Assembly (NCBI GenBank): GCA_964057225.1
Contig: OZ059898.1
Coordinates: 10,106,001 to 10,170,000 of the forward strand
Direction of reading: 5' to 3'
DNA from: Auanema rhodensis
Lineage: Eukaryota; Nematoda; Chromadorea; Rhabditida; Rhabditidae
DNA length: 64,000 nucleotides
In this document: positions 43,501 to 52,569 of the stretch, piece by piece
How the letters are laid out: the number at the start of each line of letters is the position of its first letter
How positions within the stretch are numbered: position 1 is the first letter of the stretch
Notes under the pieces: generated by a model
Databases searched by the model: none
Told to the model about the DNA's origin: nothing
The model's input: the letters and a program-made list of their open reading frames with translations, nothing else
Program-made: the position numbers and the translations under genes

Positions 43501-45279
43501 ATCTTCTTTCAATCTAGTTATTATCCCTCGCTTCAATACAAATTGTTCAATTTCTACACATTCTTCAGTGGACCAAGAGCGAGTTGGATTATGCTCGTTT
43601 AATGGTGTTTCAAAAACTGAATGCTGTTGGGCATTCATGATTTTATCATTCCACATACGATTTCTATGTGCTCGAACACAATCTTTCTTATCTACTGTTT
43701 CAATATGAGAGAATGTGGTGTTACGATCTCTCAAAAACATGAAATCTCTCACACAGCTTTTATACTTTTTCACATAGCATTTCCATGCTTCCCATGACTC
43801 TATCTCAGCCTTTGGTAGATATATTTCTACCTCAACACTGTGAGCCTTTTCAATTTCTGCCTTATGGCAGCCTGTGACCACAGGAGGTGTTACTAATATA
43901 CCCCCTTCAGATTGAGCGCAAATCTGATATTTTGCCGACCCAAAGGGAAGGCATGAGAGTGCCAATAAAGTCAGGCACAACGTGACCGGTGGCATGAATG
44001 GGGTCGCTACGCTGTATACCCTTGAGTTACCATTCCCATTGGCTGATGGTCTTTGTCTTCTTGGGGAACTAGGCCTAGGGTTCCAAGACGAGCTATTGGC
44101 ATTTCTGCCATTCGCAAATGGGCGGTTTCCCGGGTTAGGACGCCTATTCATATTCCCGTTCTGCGAGTTATTATTATTATAACGTACGGCAGAAGGTCGC
44201 TCTCTCTCTCGCTCATAATCATTAGAGCCATTATTGTGCTGAGTCCAGTTATTATTTTTTTTATAATTTTTATAATTTTTATTATTATTATTATTCCTAC
44301 TTCTTTCTCTTTCTTCACTAAAGCTTAATTTATGCTGTAAAGCATTTATGAGCTCCTTCAAGGTGCTAGTGTCTTCATTTCTTTTCATGAAGCTATTTCG
44401 AACGCCTTCTTCAAACCTAGCTAATTTCTTAGCTTGTTCATAAGTGGCGGGGTTTTTAGTTAAAACCGCAATACCCAGCTCCTCTTTTAAACCATTTAAA
44501 AATGCCGTTTTCAACATTGGTTCCCGCTCGGGATCCATTGGTGACATTATGGTGCTTGCCATTCTCTCTAATTCCATACTAAAATCAAGAACAGATTTAT
44601 CTCCTTGTTGTACTCGATGAATAAGCGCTATGGTGAAATTTTTATCAGTTTTAGGCGCTAAAAGCTCAGTGAGCTGATCCATCAAAACAATCCATGGGCC
44701 ATTAGTTCTTATGCCACTAGGAATACTATTATACAAGGAGAGAGCTGTTTCATTTGATTCCAAAAGAAGAGGCAAAATTAATAGTCTCTCAGGTAAGCTT
44801 AGATTCATAACATTAAAAAATCTATTTAAAGATTCAACAAAAGAACGAAAGCTACGAGAGCCGTCATACCTGGGACAGAGATGGCAATTTAAAATAGTTG
44901 CCATATTTCTAGAGGGTGGAGCAACATTAGAATTAGGAGATGGAGAGGTAGGAGTCATTTTTCTTTCAAAAGCTTTAGTTATAGCAGCGGCCCACCGACT
45001 TGGTGATCTATTTCGTACTTCAGTAGGTGCCCGAGGTGTTTCCTCAGTGATGGCCTTTCTGCTTTTACTTCTCGTTCTAATTGTCAGAGAAGAAGAATGA
45101 GAAGAAGAAGAGGAATCACCTTCTTCTCTCAAAAATTCAAAAGGAGAGAGGTAGGTGGATGGAGTATTTAAGTTTTTAGAATTAAATTCAAAAACTTGGC
45201 GTACCTCTGGTGATCCTTGTTCCTGATCTTTGTTTTCCTCGCTGATGTCCGAGTCCGACAGGGTGGCTGGTGAATACAG
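37534..45279 (-). CDS. E4 Gag-Env-Pol polyprotein (single uninterrupted frame)
   Basis: The frame opens after a TAA at 45282-45280; the first ATGs are at 44958 and 44904, although a YSP...SD.D block like that of E1/E3 lies upstream. Numbering from 45279: capsid-like core from ~132 (CPRYDGSRSFRSF); Asn/Lys/Arg-rich nucleocapsid-like tract ~325-419, no zinc knuckle; signal-like segment ~429-451 (MPPVTLCLTLLALSCLPFGS); Cys-rich ectodomain beginning KYQIC; furin-type RNKR 710-713; NHS and NDKCY blocks; membrane anchor ~1317-1341; PTAP late-domain motif 1357-1360; retropepsin DSG 1423-1425; RT YLDD 1854-1857; RNase H ~1996-2110; integrase HHCC ~2223-2268 and D2299, D2359, E2395. Length exceeds a usual gypsy Gag-Pol by roughly the ~900-residue glycoprotein. 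How Gag, glycoprotein and Pol are separated is not visible beyond likely signal peptidase, furin and retropepsin cuts. Confidence 0.95.
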   Translation of the reverse strand: MYSPATLSDSDISEENKDQEQGSPEVRQVFEFNSKNLNTPSTYLSPFEFLREEGDSSSSSHSSSLTIRTRSKSRKAITEETPRAPTEVRNRSPSRWAAAITKAFERKMTPTSPSPNSNVAPPSRNMATILNCHLCPRYDGSRSFRSFVESLNRFFNVMNLSLPERLLILPLLLESNETALSLYNSIPSGIRTNGPWIVLMDQLTELLAPKTDKNFTIALIHRVQQGDKSVLDFSMELERMASTIMSPMDPEREPMLKTAFLNGLKEELGIAVLTKNPATYEQAKKLARFEEGVRNSFMKRNEDTSTLKELINALQHKLSFSEERERSRNNNNNKNYKNYKKNNNWTQHNNGSNDYERERERPSAVRYNNNNSQNGNMNRRPNPGNRPFANGRNANSSSWNPRPSSPRRQRPSANGNGNSRVYSVATPFMPPVTLCLTLLALSCLPFGSAKYQICAQSEGGILVTPPVVTGCHKAEIEKAHSVEVEIYLPKAEIESWEAWKCYVKKYKSCVRDFMFLRDRNTTFSHIETVDKKDCVRAHRNRMWNDKIMNAQQHSVFETPLNEHNPTRSWSTEECVEIEQFVLKRGIITRLKEDHIVSDLFINTDNCKGNEGFCATGEGAVIWQPPIPSVVCHYQKLGPFSAMLGDHILLVHSIESAFVLQNHSTSAHVQSCFEFAVFQSSSEAIIRFTAYPRVYNLLDLSNTLLNADRRRNKRNALPQKHRSFSDDYLFVNAKSQPYAFPFLRPTFIFGSASITKFYAKYMRYAATSSYESLLQFAIDNPLFIDTIVSLGLTKDHITNWAKSNNFKDPNLLILQCMGIEEIKLATRQVINSMKLDDLITQVARRIEVPRLKRSLMKSTTSIEDFFRGMAHAVVYQATILDGTQTVPSIEQLARALYPSILQRSGNMNQSEIIATAQGMLFMIQQQSGKEQISRDMQVSRQQKADATVRNNQEQDLAIISKLPDYHNLYTKNSTAYYGFPPQSIEYPQENPKFNKTEVLEFISWVKTQITTDKNMVQHTTVTPITSTKTTIRSLTTPTPNAYERGRELYVAEVYDNVLHKSEHKTKTIIDNKLNYGFEKARLSIIDEFHQQFHTICKSQMETVKSWQAILRIHPTIGVRAMLQRDDIVARFVGRNVLKITTCQEIEPHFIYRNHSYNDKCYAETPVLTHDKQLFFAPIDSYDLSTEGHEINCEHKETEIWYENGTWRDYKGDTHKVDSIHSEKHDHYAELSKLRFTGRNLFENSTEKSLALSIGLTYGYSLSTSPHHDLLRVISRSRDWPQISSFIFKGSKLIRDARKIVFSNWDLFIDFCIGSIERTLITIGCITLILCLMIALYFTIKCYLSPTSMLKINHIMLSPTAPPLEGDEIHETVSDELMRSYFPTIITYIPLAIPFVCHTTTKKNGHMLPFVHIDIEGRGLLALWDSGATVSYIPFSTLAYIGRQYFTKYSKSASTANGSEFRFVGKCKLDVGIAGYQVEHEFLISEDNDCPGQMLLGTDFMRTLEEREIFTTLKLCKGKLIVGNMETPLVKPGCFAYKTTTKTVNIISLSTVTVPPHSTSHISLQTGPELDFDQYALLKSSTGPISIPDAAIGPFPITMVVSNNSSKPIKINKNDHIGSGLIASKEIMNDYVPPEADWEDKLPTFPQHLLDDLNFNSCTLSHKMKKNLITIIKENQTAFFNHDHNIGLFCGPVEHAIPIRSDMDFPKSRSYRVPLGKQEEVERQVKEMLSQGIIENSTATFTSPVVLVKKKDNSFRFVTDFRALNSVTKKQTYSIPHIPDIIDLAAGAQFFSNFDLISGFFQIPLKRSDRYLTAFTTPSGTYQYCRMPMGLCGAPHTFQSAVRYLQSLVRCKLFVYLDDLLIISNSAEEHLRDIQEVLKKVTELGLKIKLSKCCFAATEVKFLGFIIGRNGVKPDPAKIQAVSEFPNPSTVTAVRSFLGMTNYFRRFIQNYAGIAEPLYKLTHKDTPFEWKSEHADAFETLKTLLCTAPVLKPPKADQPFVIESDGSMIAVGAVLLQSAEKNSPLHPIAFASRKLTPAERKYPPIEVEALGLVFALQQFRTYVLGVPTTVITDHRPLTSLMSRKDLIGRLAKYQLMIQDFNIKIEYRPGKLNSVCDALSRYIGNEANDSRPTKPKDKVKPVDAFIAHITTISSIDQLNCEEIRKVQAGVPWIREALSQINNDNCPANISDRYEEREGILHAKQAKNYLKPSIILPRNDKITDVVIKFFHEDSKIGAHLGINKTTDAIRRRFFWTNMVPQITEFINRCTKCASRKSNPHQSYIQPMGRFVIPEKPFDRIHVDILGPLPRTNDGHRYILSIQDAFSKWGTTCPLITQTATEITKAFVIRFVFIYGPPMSMITDNGSSFLSSEFQAMCKQFGIEHTTTLPYHKNANGQVERLHRTLEEALSSFVNEQQTNWDIHLPKVMFAINTLPNSSTSISPYVVLFGRDARLPIDHQLPGNNLQTEEPANPTEDFVNRSLIQNESTSNIVKDRIETCTKKNEQRDNTRNRTQNKEIQVNDLVMIKVNSTRNKLTPSFEGPYLVTAVQRSFVVVQTDKEKSRRVHKDFVKPYQRTTSIPVITIS

Positions 45280-46271
45280 TTAGATGAATATAAGAGCGCG
45301 TACTGGAAGCAACTAGACTCCAGTAAAAACGTTTGTGACAATGGCGTCTGATGAAGGAGGATCGTTGAAGCTTCAAGCTCCGCCTCCAGCCATGTGTCAC
45401 GACACCAGATGTTAGCGCTTATGGTAAACAACCATTGACCGTCTGTCGTGATATTTGAATATTATAATCACTTATGTCAGCTTAGAGACAAATAAGGAAT
45501 CACAGATGGTGCCTTAAGCCTGTTTGAAAACTTTTGAATTTTAACAGCTGTTATTGACTACACATATCGAACAGCTGGTACGCGTGGGCCAACTATTTGA
45601 ATGTGAGTAAGCTTAAAGTAAACAAAAATGTCTCATCTCGTATATTAAGTTCAATTTTATAAAGTTTATTAAGATTTGTAGAAAGAATTTCAAAATAAAT
45701 CTTAATTAAGATAATTTTTAATTTAATTTCAAAAGATTTAGAAGGTAATTTAAGATTGATATAGGAATTTAAATTCAGTAATCTGTCAATAATATAGGAA
45801 AAAGGAAACGTTGGCAGACGTAGAGTGGACTTGGGTGGGTAGGAATTTAAATATTCTTATTATCTCTGAACTAATAAGAAAAGAGTTAACAGGAGTAGAA
45901 CCCTGATGAACCCTTGGATGTGAATCAAAATCAAAAATCGTAAATAAAATTATCCCAACAGCCTCCAGCTTCCAAACAACTCAGCTAAAAAGTGAGCTCT
46001 GTTGCCACACTGGACATTCACATCATAAAGTAATGAATCAAAATAGCACGCGCGTGCATAACAAAAAGGTAACGCTCGTCAAAACTATTGTCTGATAGTT
46101 TCCCCAAACGTCTCAGACACCTCCCAGTTTTCGTTGAGCGGAGGAGAAGTGGTAGCCAAAATAATTTTTGGGGAAATCATGGTGCACGGCTCGGTTACTC
46201 CTCACTGTTGGGTAATTAAGTCCAAAAGTCTCGTAAACTTGCTGTCAATAAATTAACAGTAAAGTAAGCAA
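45280..46271 (-). other. E4 leader, no gene recognised
   Basis: About 1 kb between PBS and coding frame. Overlapping short frames at 45168-45431 lack convincing starts. On the minus strand it contains a CATCTGGTGTCGTGACACATGG stretch near 45395-45416, just upstream of the coding frame. The distal part (46079-46271) is included in the tandem duplication. Confidence 0.5.
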
Positions 46272-46284
46272 GGTGGAACCTCCA
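46272..46284 (-). promoter_or_regulatory. E4 primer binding site (tRNA-Gln-like)
   Basis: Plus-strand GGTGGAACCTCCA abuts the 5' LTR, the same 13-mer as E1 and E3. A duplicate lies at 47836-47848. Confidence 0.78.
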
Positions 46285-46655
46285 CGTTACATATTGTTTC
46301 TTCCCGTCTTTTCATGGTCGGAAGATATATGTACTTCTACCTTGTTCCTTAGGTAGGCAGACCCGAACGCCCCAATTTCCTTATTAAGACAAATACTTAA
46401 AGAGAAAAGGATTCATTAAGAAAATACAATATAAGAATTACATTAAGAAAGAATATAAAGAGATATAATAAAGTATTAAATAGAGTATATATATAGATGA
46501 TATAGAGATGAGACTCACATGGCTATAAGACAACCTATCTGGGTTAGGCCAGAAGCAAGAGTGCCATGTGTGTCCCATGTTGTAGGCGGGGCTTGTTCAG
46601 GCTCCCGCTATTTGAATAGCGCGCACATGTTTACCATGTGCTTGCAGATGTGACA
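46285..46655 (-). repeat. E4 5' LTR (371 bp)
   Basis: Identical by eye to 36561-36931 and followed by TSD CTAC and satellite. Confidence 0.93.
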
Positions 46656-47642
46656 CTACTGATTTGAAGAGAATTGTAAGTTTAAGAAAATAATTAAAAA
46701 TAAGTTCTCTCTACTATTAACTGATTGTCGGCTAAAATATGGTAACAGTTTTTTTTAAAAGTTTCCATGATTAGGATTAAACAAAAAAAAGAATTAAAAA
46801 GAAACACTTCTTGTTTACTTACTTGATTATACTACTTGAAATTCGAAAAAAAGTAAAAAACAATTGAGAAAGCGACATAAACAGTTGAACGATTTGAAGA
46901 GAATTGTAAGTTTAAGAAAAGAATTAAAGTTTAGCTTTGTCTACTATTAACTGATTATCGGCTAAAATAAGATAACAGTTTTTATTAAAAGTTTTCATGA
47001 TTAGGATTAAACAAAAAAAAGAATCAAAAAGAAACAATTCTTGTTTACTTATTTGATTATAATACTTGAAATTGCAAGAACAGTAGAATAAAATAGAGAA
47101 AGCGACGAAAAAAGTTGAACGATTTGAAGAGAATTGTAAGTTTTAGAAAAGAATTACAGTTCAGCTATCTCTACTATTAACTGATTATCAGCTAAAATAA
47201 GGTAACAGTTTTTATTAAAGCGAGTAAAACTGTTGAACGATTTGAAGACAATCGGCTAAAATAAGGTAACAGTTTTTATTAAAGCGAGTAAAACTGTTGA
47301 ACGATTTGAAGAAAATTGTAAGTTTTAGAAAATAATTAAAAATAAGTTCTCTCTACTATTAACTGATTGTCGGCTAAAATATGGTAACAGTTTTTATGAA
47401 AAGTTTCCATGATAAGGATTAAACAAAGAAAAAAGAATCAAAGAGAAACACTTCTTGTTTACTTATTTGATTATAATACTTGAAATTCCGAAAACAGTAG
47501 AATAAAATGAAGAAAGCGACAAAAACAGTTGAACGATTTGAAGAGAATTATAAGTTTAAGAAAAGATTTAAAGTTTAGCTTTGTCTACTATTAACTGATT
47601 ATCGGCTGAAATATGGTGACAGTTTTTTATTAAAAGTTTCCA

Positions 47643-49206
47643 TCAAAACTATTGTCTGATAGTTTCCCCAAACGTCTCAGACACCTCCCAGTTTTCGTTG
47701 AGCGGAGGAGAAGTGGTAGCCAAAATAATTTTTGGGGAAATCATGGTGCACGGCTCGGTTACTCCTCACTGTTGGGTAATTAAGTCCAAAAGTCTCGTAA
47801 ACTTGCTGTCAATAAATTAACAGTAAAGTAAGCAAGGTGGAACCTCCACGTTACATATTGTTTCTTCCCGTCTTTTCATGGTCGGAAGATATATGTACTT
47901 CTACCTTGTTCCTTAGGTAGGCAGACCCGAACGCCCCAATTTCCTTATTAAGACAAATACTTAAAGAGAAAAGGATTCATTAAGAAAATACAATATAAGA
48001 ATTACATTAAGAAAGAATATAAAGAGATATAATAAAGTATTAAATAGAGTATATATATAGATGATATAGAGATGAGACTCACATGGCTATAAGACAACCT
48101 ATCTGGGTTAGGCCAGAAGCAAGAGTGCCATGTGTGTCCCATGTTGTAGGCGGGGCTTGTTCAGGCTCCCGCTATTTGAATAGCGCGCACATGTTTACCA
48201 TGTGCTTGCAGATGTGACACTACTGATTTGAAGAGAATTGTAAGTTTAAGAAAATAATTAAAAATAAGTTCTCTCTACTATTAACTGATTGTCGGCTAAA
48301 ATATGGTAACAGTTTTTTTTAAAAGTTTCCATGATTAGGATTAAACAAAAAAAAGAATTAAAAAGAAACACTTCTTGTTTACTTACTTGATTATACTACT
48401 TGAAATTCGAAAAAAAGTAAAAAACAATTGAGAAAGCGACATAAACAGTTGAACGATTTGAAGAGAATTGTAAGTTTAAGAAAAGAATTAAAGTTTAGCT
48501 TTGTCTACTATTAACTGATTATCGGCTAAAATAAGATAACAGTTTTTATTAAAAGTTTTCATGATTAGGATTAAACAAAAAAAAGAATCAAAAAGAAACA
48601 ATTCTTGTTTACTTATTTGATTATAATACTTGAAATTCCAAGAACAGTAGAATAAAATAGAGAAAGCGACGAAAAAAGTTGAACGATTTGAAGAGAATTG
48701 TAAGTTTTAGAAAAGAATTACAGTTCAGCTATCTCTACTATTAACTGATTATCAGCTAAAATAAGGTAACAGTTTTTATTAAAGCGAGTAAAACTGTTGA
48801 ACGATTTGAAGACAATCGGCTAAAATAAGGTAACAGTTTTTATTAAAGCGAGTAAAACTGTTGAACGATTTGAAGAAAATTGTAAGTTTTAGAAAATAAT
48901 TAAAAATAAGTTCTCTCTACTATTAACTGATTGTCGGCTAAAATATGGTAACAGTTTTTATGAAAAGTTTCCATGATTAGGATTAAACAAAGAAAAAAGA
49001 ATCAAAGAGAAACACTTCTTGTTTACTTATTTGATTATAATACTTGAAATTCCGAAAACAGTAGAATAAAATGAAGAAAGCGACAAAAACAGTTGAACGA
49101 TTTGAAGAGAATTATAAGTTTAAGAAAAGATTTAAAGTTTAGCTTTGTCTACTATTAACTGATTATCGGCTGAAATATGGTGACAGTTTTTTATTAAAAG
49201 TTTCCA
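47643..49206. repeat. Tandem segmental duplication, copy 2 (1,564 bp)
   Basis: Second copy of 46079-47642. It places an E4 leader fragment (47643-47835), PBS (47836-47848), LTR and satellite downstream of the complete element. Confidence 0.92.
47849..48219 (-). repeat. Extra E4 LTR created by duplication (not a true solo LTR)
   Basis: 371-bp copy of the E4 LTR. It still has the PBS and leader on its left, and the right flank CTACTGATTTG matches that of the E4 5' LTR, so it arose by duplication rather than by LTR-LTR recombination. Confidence 0.9.
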
Positions 49207-49612
49207 TGATTAAGATTAAACAAAGAAAAAAAAATCAAAGAGAAACACTTCTTGTTTACTTACTTGATTATAATACTTGAAATTCCAAAAACAGTAAAAT
49301 AAAACTGTTAAAGCGAGTAAAACTGTTGAACGATTTGAAGACAATTGTAAGTTGAAGAAAAAAATTGAAGTTTAGCTCTCTCTACTATTAACTGAATGTC
49401 GGCTAAAATATAGTAACAGTTTTTATTAAAAGTTTCCATGATTAAGATTAAACAAAGAAAAAAAATTAAAGAGAAACACTTCTTGTTTACTAATTTGATT
49501 ATAACACTTGAAATTCCAACAAAAGTAAAATAAAACTGTGAAAGCGGGTAAAACTGTTGAACTAAAACAGTCTTTATAAAATATAAATGATATTTTTTTA
49601 TAAAAGTGAAGT

Positions 49613-49683
49613 TGCATCGGCCGGGAATCGAACCCGGGTCGCCCGCGTGGCAGGCGAGCATTCTACCACTGAACCACCGATGC
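49613..49683 (-). tRNA. tRNA-Gly(GCC), copy 20
   Basis: Consensus sequence. The distance to copy 19 minus E4, its TSD and one duplication unit is about 1510 bp, off the lattice because of the truncated monomers. Confidence 0.97.
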
Positions 49684-51170
49684 TTCGAAAATGTTAGATT
49701 GTTTCCGAAAAATTATGAAAAGTCAAGTTCTACTGATTTGAAGAGAATTGTAAGTTTTAGAAAAGAATTAAAGTTCAGCTATCTCTACTATTAACTGATT
49801 ATCGGCTAAAATAAGGTAACAGTTTTTATTGAAAGTTTCCATGATTAAGATTAAACAAAGAAAAAAAATCAAAGAGAAACACTTCTTGTTTACTTATTTG
49901 ATTATAATACTTGAAATTCCAAAAACAGTAGAATAAAATAGAGAAAGCGACGAAAAAAGTTGAACGATTTGAAGAGAATTGTAAGTTTTAGAAAAGAATT
50001 AAAGTTCAGCTATCTCTACTATTAACTGATTATCGGCTAAAATAAGGTAACAGTTTTTATTGAAAGTTTCCATGATTAAGATTAAACAAAGAAAAAAATC
50101 AAAGAGAAACACTTCTTGTTTACTTACTTGATTATAATACTTGAAATTCCAAAAACAGTAAAATAAAATTGAAAAAGCGACAAAAACAGTTGAACGATTT
50201 GAAGACAATTGTAAGTTGAAGAATAAAATTAAAGTTTAGCTCTCTCTACTATTAACTGAATGTCGGCTAAAATATGGTAACAGTTTTTATTAAAAGTTTC
50301 CATGATTAAGATTAAACAAAGAAAAAAAATCAAAGAGAAACACTTCTTGTTTACTTATTTGATTATAATACTTGAAATTCCAAAAACAGTAGAATAAAAT
50401 AGAGAAAGAGACGAAAAAAGTTGAACGATTTGAAGAGAATTGTGAGTTTTAGAAAAGAATTAAAGTTTAGCTTTGTCTACTATTAACTGATTATCGGCTG
50501 AAATATGGTGACAGTTTTTTTTACAAAGTTTCCATGATTAAGATTAATCAAAGAAAAAAAATCAAAGAGAAACACTTCTTGTTTACTAATTTGATTATAA
50601 CACTTGAAATTCCAACAAAAGTAAAGTAAAACTGTTAAAGCGAGTAAAACTGTTGAACAATTTGAAGACAATTGTAAGTTGAAGAATAAAATTAAAGTTT
50701 AGCTCTCTCTACTATTAACTGAATGTCGGCTAAAATATGGTAACAGTTTTTATTAAAAGTTTCCATGATTAAGATTAAACAAAGAAAAAAAATCAAAGAG
50801 AAACACTTCTTGTTTACTAATTTGATTATAACACTTGAAATTCCAACAAAAGTAAAGTAAAACTGTTAAAGCGAGTAAAACTGTTGAACGATTTGAAGAC
50901 AATTGTAAGTTGAAGAAAAAAATTAAAGTTTAGCTCTCTCTACTATTAACTGAATGTCGGCTGAAATAAGGTAACAGTTTTTATTAAAAGTTTCCATGAT
51001 TTAGATTAAACAAAGAAAAAAAATCAAAGAGAAACACTTCTTGTTTACTAATTTGATTATAACACTTGAAAATCCAACAAAAGTAAAATAAAACTGTGAA
51101 AGCGGGTAAAACTGTTGAACTAAAACAGTCTTTATAAAATATAAATGATATATTTTTATAAAAGTGAAGT

Positions 51171-51241
51171 TGCATCGGCCGGGAATCGAACCCGGGTCGC
51201 CCGCGTGGCAGGCGAGCATTCTACCACTGAACCACCGATGC
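51171..51241 (-). tRNA. tRNA-Gly(GCC), copy 21
   Basis: Consensus sequence, 1558 bp after copy 20 (five plain monomers). Confidence 0.97.
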
Positions 51242-52498
51242 TTCGAAAATGTTAGATTGTTTCCGAAAAATTATGAAAAGTCAAGTTCTACTGATTTGAA
51301 GAGAATTGTAAGTTTTAGAAAATAATTAAAAATTAGTTCTCTCTACTATTAACTGATTGTCGGCTAAAATATGGTAACAGTTTTTATAAAAAGTTTCCAT
51401 GATTAGGATTAAACAAAAAAAAGAATTAAAGAGAAACACTTTTTGTTTACTTATTTGATTATAATACTTGAAATTCCAAAAACAGTAGAATAAAATTGAG
51501 AAATCGACAAAAACAGTTGAACGATTTGAAGAGAATTGTAAGTTTTAGAAAAGAATTAAAGTTCAGCTATCTCTACTATTAACTGATTATCGGCTGAAAT
51601 ATGGTGACAGTTTTTTATTAAAAGTTTCCATGATTAAGATTAAACAAAGAAAAAAAATCAAAGAGAAACACTTCTTGTTTACTTATTTGATTATAATACT
51701 TGAAATTCCAAAAACAGTAGAATAAAATAGAGAAAGAGACGAAAAAAGTTGAACGATTTGAAGAGAATTGTGAGTTTTAGAAAAGAATTAAAGTTTAGCT
51801 TTGTCTACTATTAACTGATTATCGGCTGAAATATGGTGACAGTTTTTTTTTAAAAGTTTCCATGATTAAGATTAATCAAAGAAAAAAAATCAAAGAGAAA
51901 CACTTCTTGTTTACTAATTTGATTATAACACTTGAAATTCCAACAAAAGTAAAGTAAAACTGTTAAAGCGAGTAAAACTGTTGAACAATTTGAAGACAAT
52001 TGTAAGTTGAAGAATAAAATTAAAGTTTAGCTCTCTCTACTATTAACTGAATGTCGGCTAAAATATGGTAACAGTTTTTATTAAAAGTTTCCATGATTAA
52101 GATTAAACAAAGAAAAAAAATCAAAGAGAAACACTTCTTGTTTACTAATTTGATTATAACACTTGAAATTCCAACAAAAGTAAAGTAAAACTGTTAAAGC
52201 GAGTAAAACTGTTGAACGATTTGAAGACAATTGTAAGTTGAAGAAAAAAATTAAAGTTTAGCTCTCTCTACTATTAACTGAATGTCGGCTGAAATAAGGT
52301 AACAGTTTTTATTAAAAGTTTCCATGATTTAGATTAAACAAAGAAAAAAAATCAAAGAGAAACACTTCTTGTTTACTAATTTGATTATAACACTTGAAAA
52401 TCCAACAAAAGTAAAATAAAACTGTGAAAGCGGGTAAAACTGTTGAACTAAAACAGTCTTTATAAAATATAAATGATATATTTTTATAAAAGTGAAGT

Positions 52499-52569
52499 TG
52501 CATCGGCCGGGAATCGAACCCGGGTCGCCCGCGTGGCAGGCGAGCATTCTACCACTGAACCACCGATGC
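52499..52569 (-). tRNA. tRNA-Gly(GCC), copy 22
   Basis: Consensus sequence, 1328 bp after copy 21. Confidence 0.97.

Larger units (their letters stand above)
36561..46655 (-). mobile_element. E4: Ty3/gypsy-type retroelement with intact single-frame Gag-Env-Pol, 10.1 kb
   Basis: 371-bp LTRs identical by eye, with TSD CTAC (36557-36560 and 46656-46659). In minus-strand order: 5' LTR (46655-46285), tRNA-Gln-like PBS, ~1-kb leader, one uninterrupted 2,581-codon frame, ~0.6-kb 3' region, G-rich polypurine tract, 3' LTR. The coding domains are homologous to E3 throughout, but the LTRs differ clearly, so E4 is a separate family. Every expected part appears intact. With identical LTRs it is a good candidate for a recently active, possibly infectious-type element. 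Confidence 0.95.
46079..47642. repeat. Tandem segmental duplication, copy 1 (1,564 bp)
   Basis: Contains the end of the E4 leader, PBS, 5' LTR and about 1 kb of satellite. It repeats immediately at 47643-49206 with only a few differences (for example GAAATTGCAAG versus GAAATTCCAAG, and CATGATAAGG versus CATGATTAGG). The junction GTTTCCATCAAAACT joins satellite directly to leader sequence. Confidence 0.92.

Noticed and set aside
47849..48219. Solo LTR of E4 formed by LTR recombination
   Set aside because: PBS and leader sequence remain attached and both flanks repeat those of the E4 5' LTR, so it is part of a tandem duplication.
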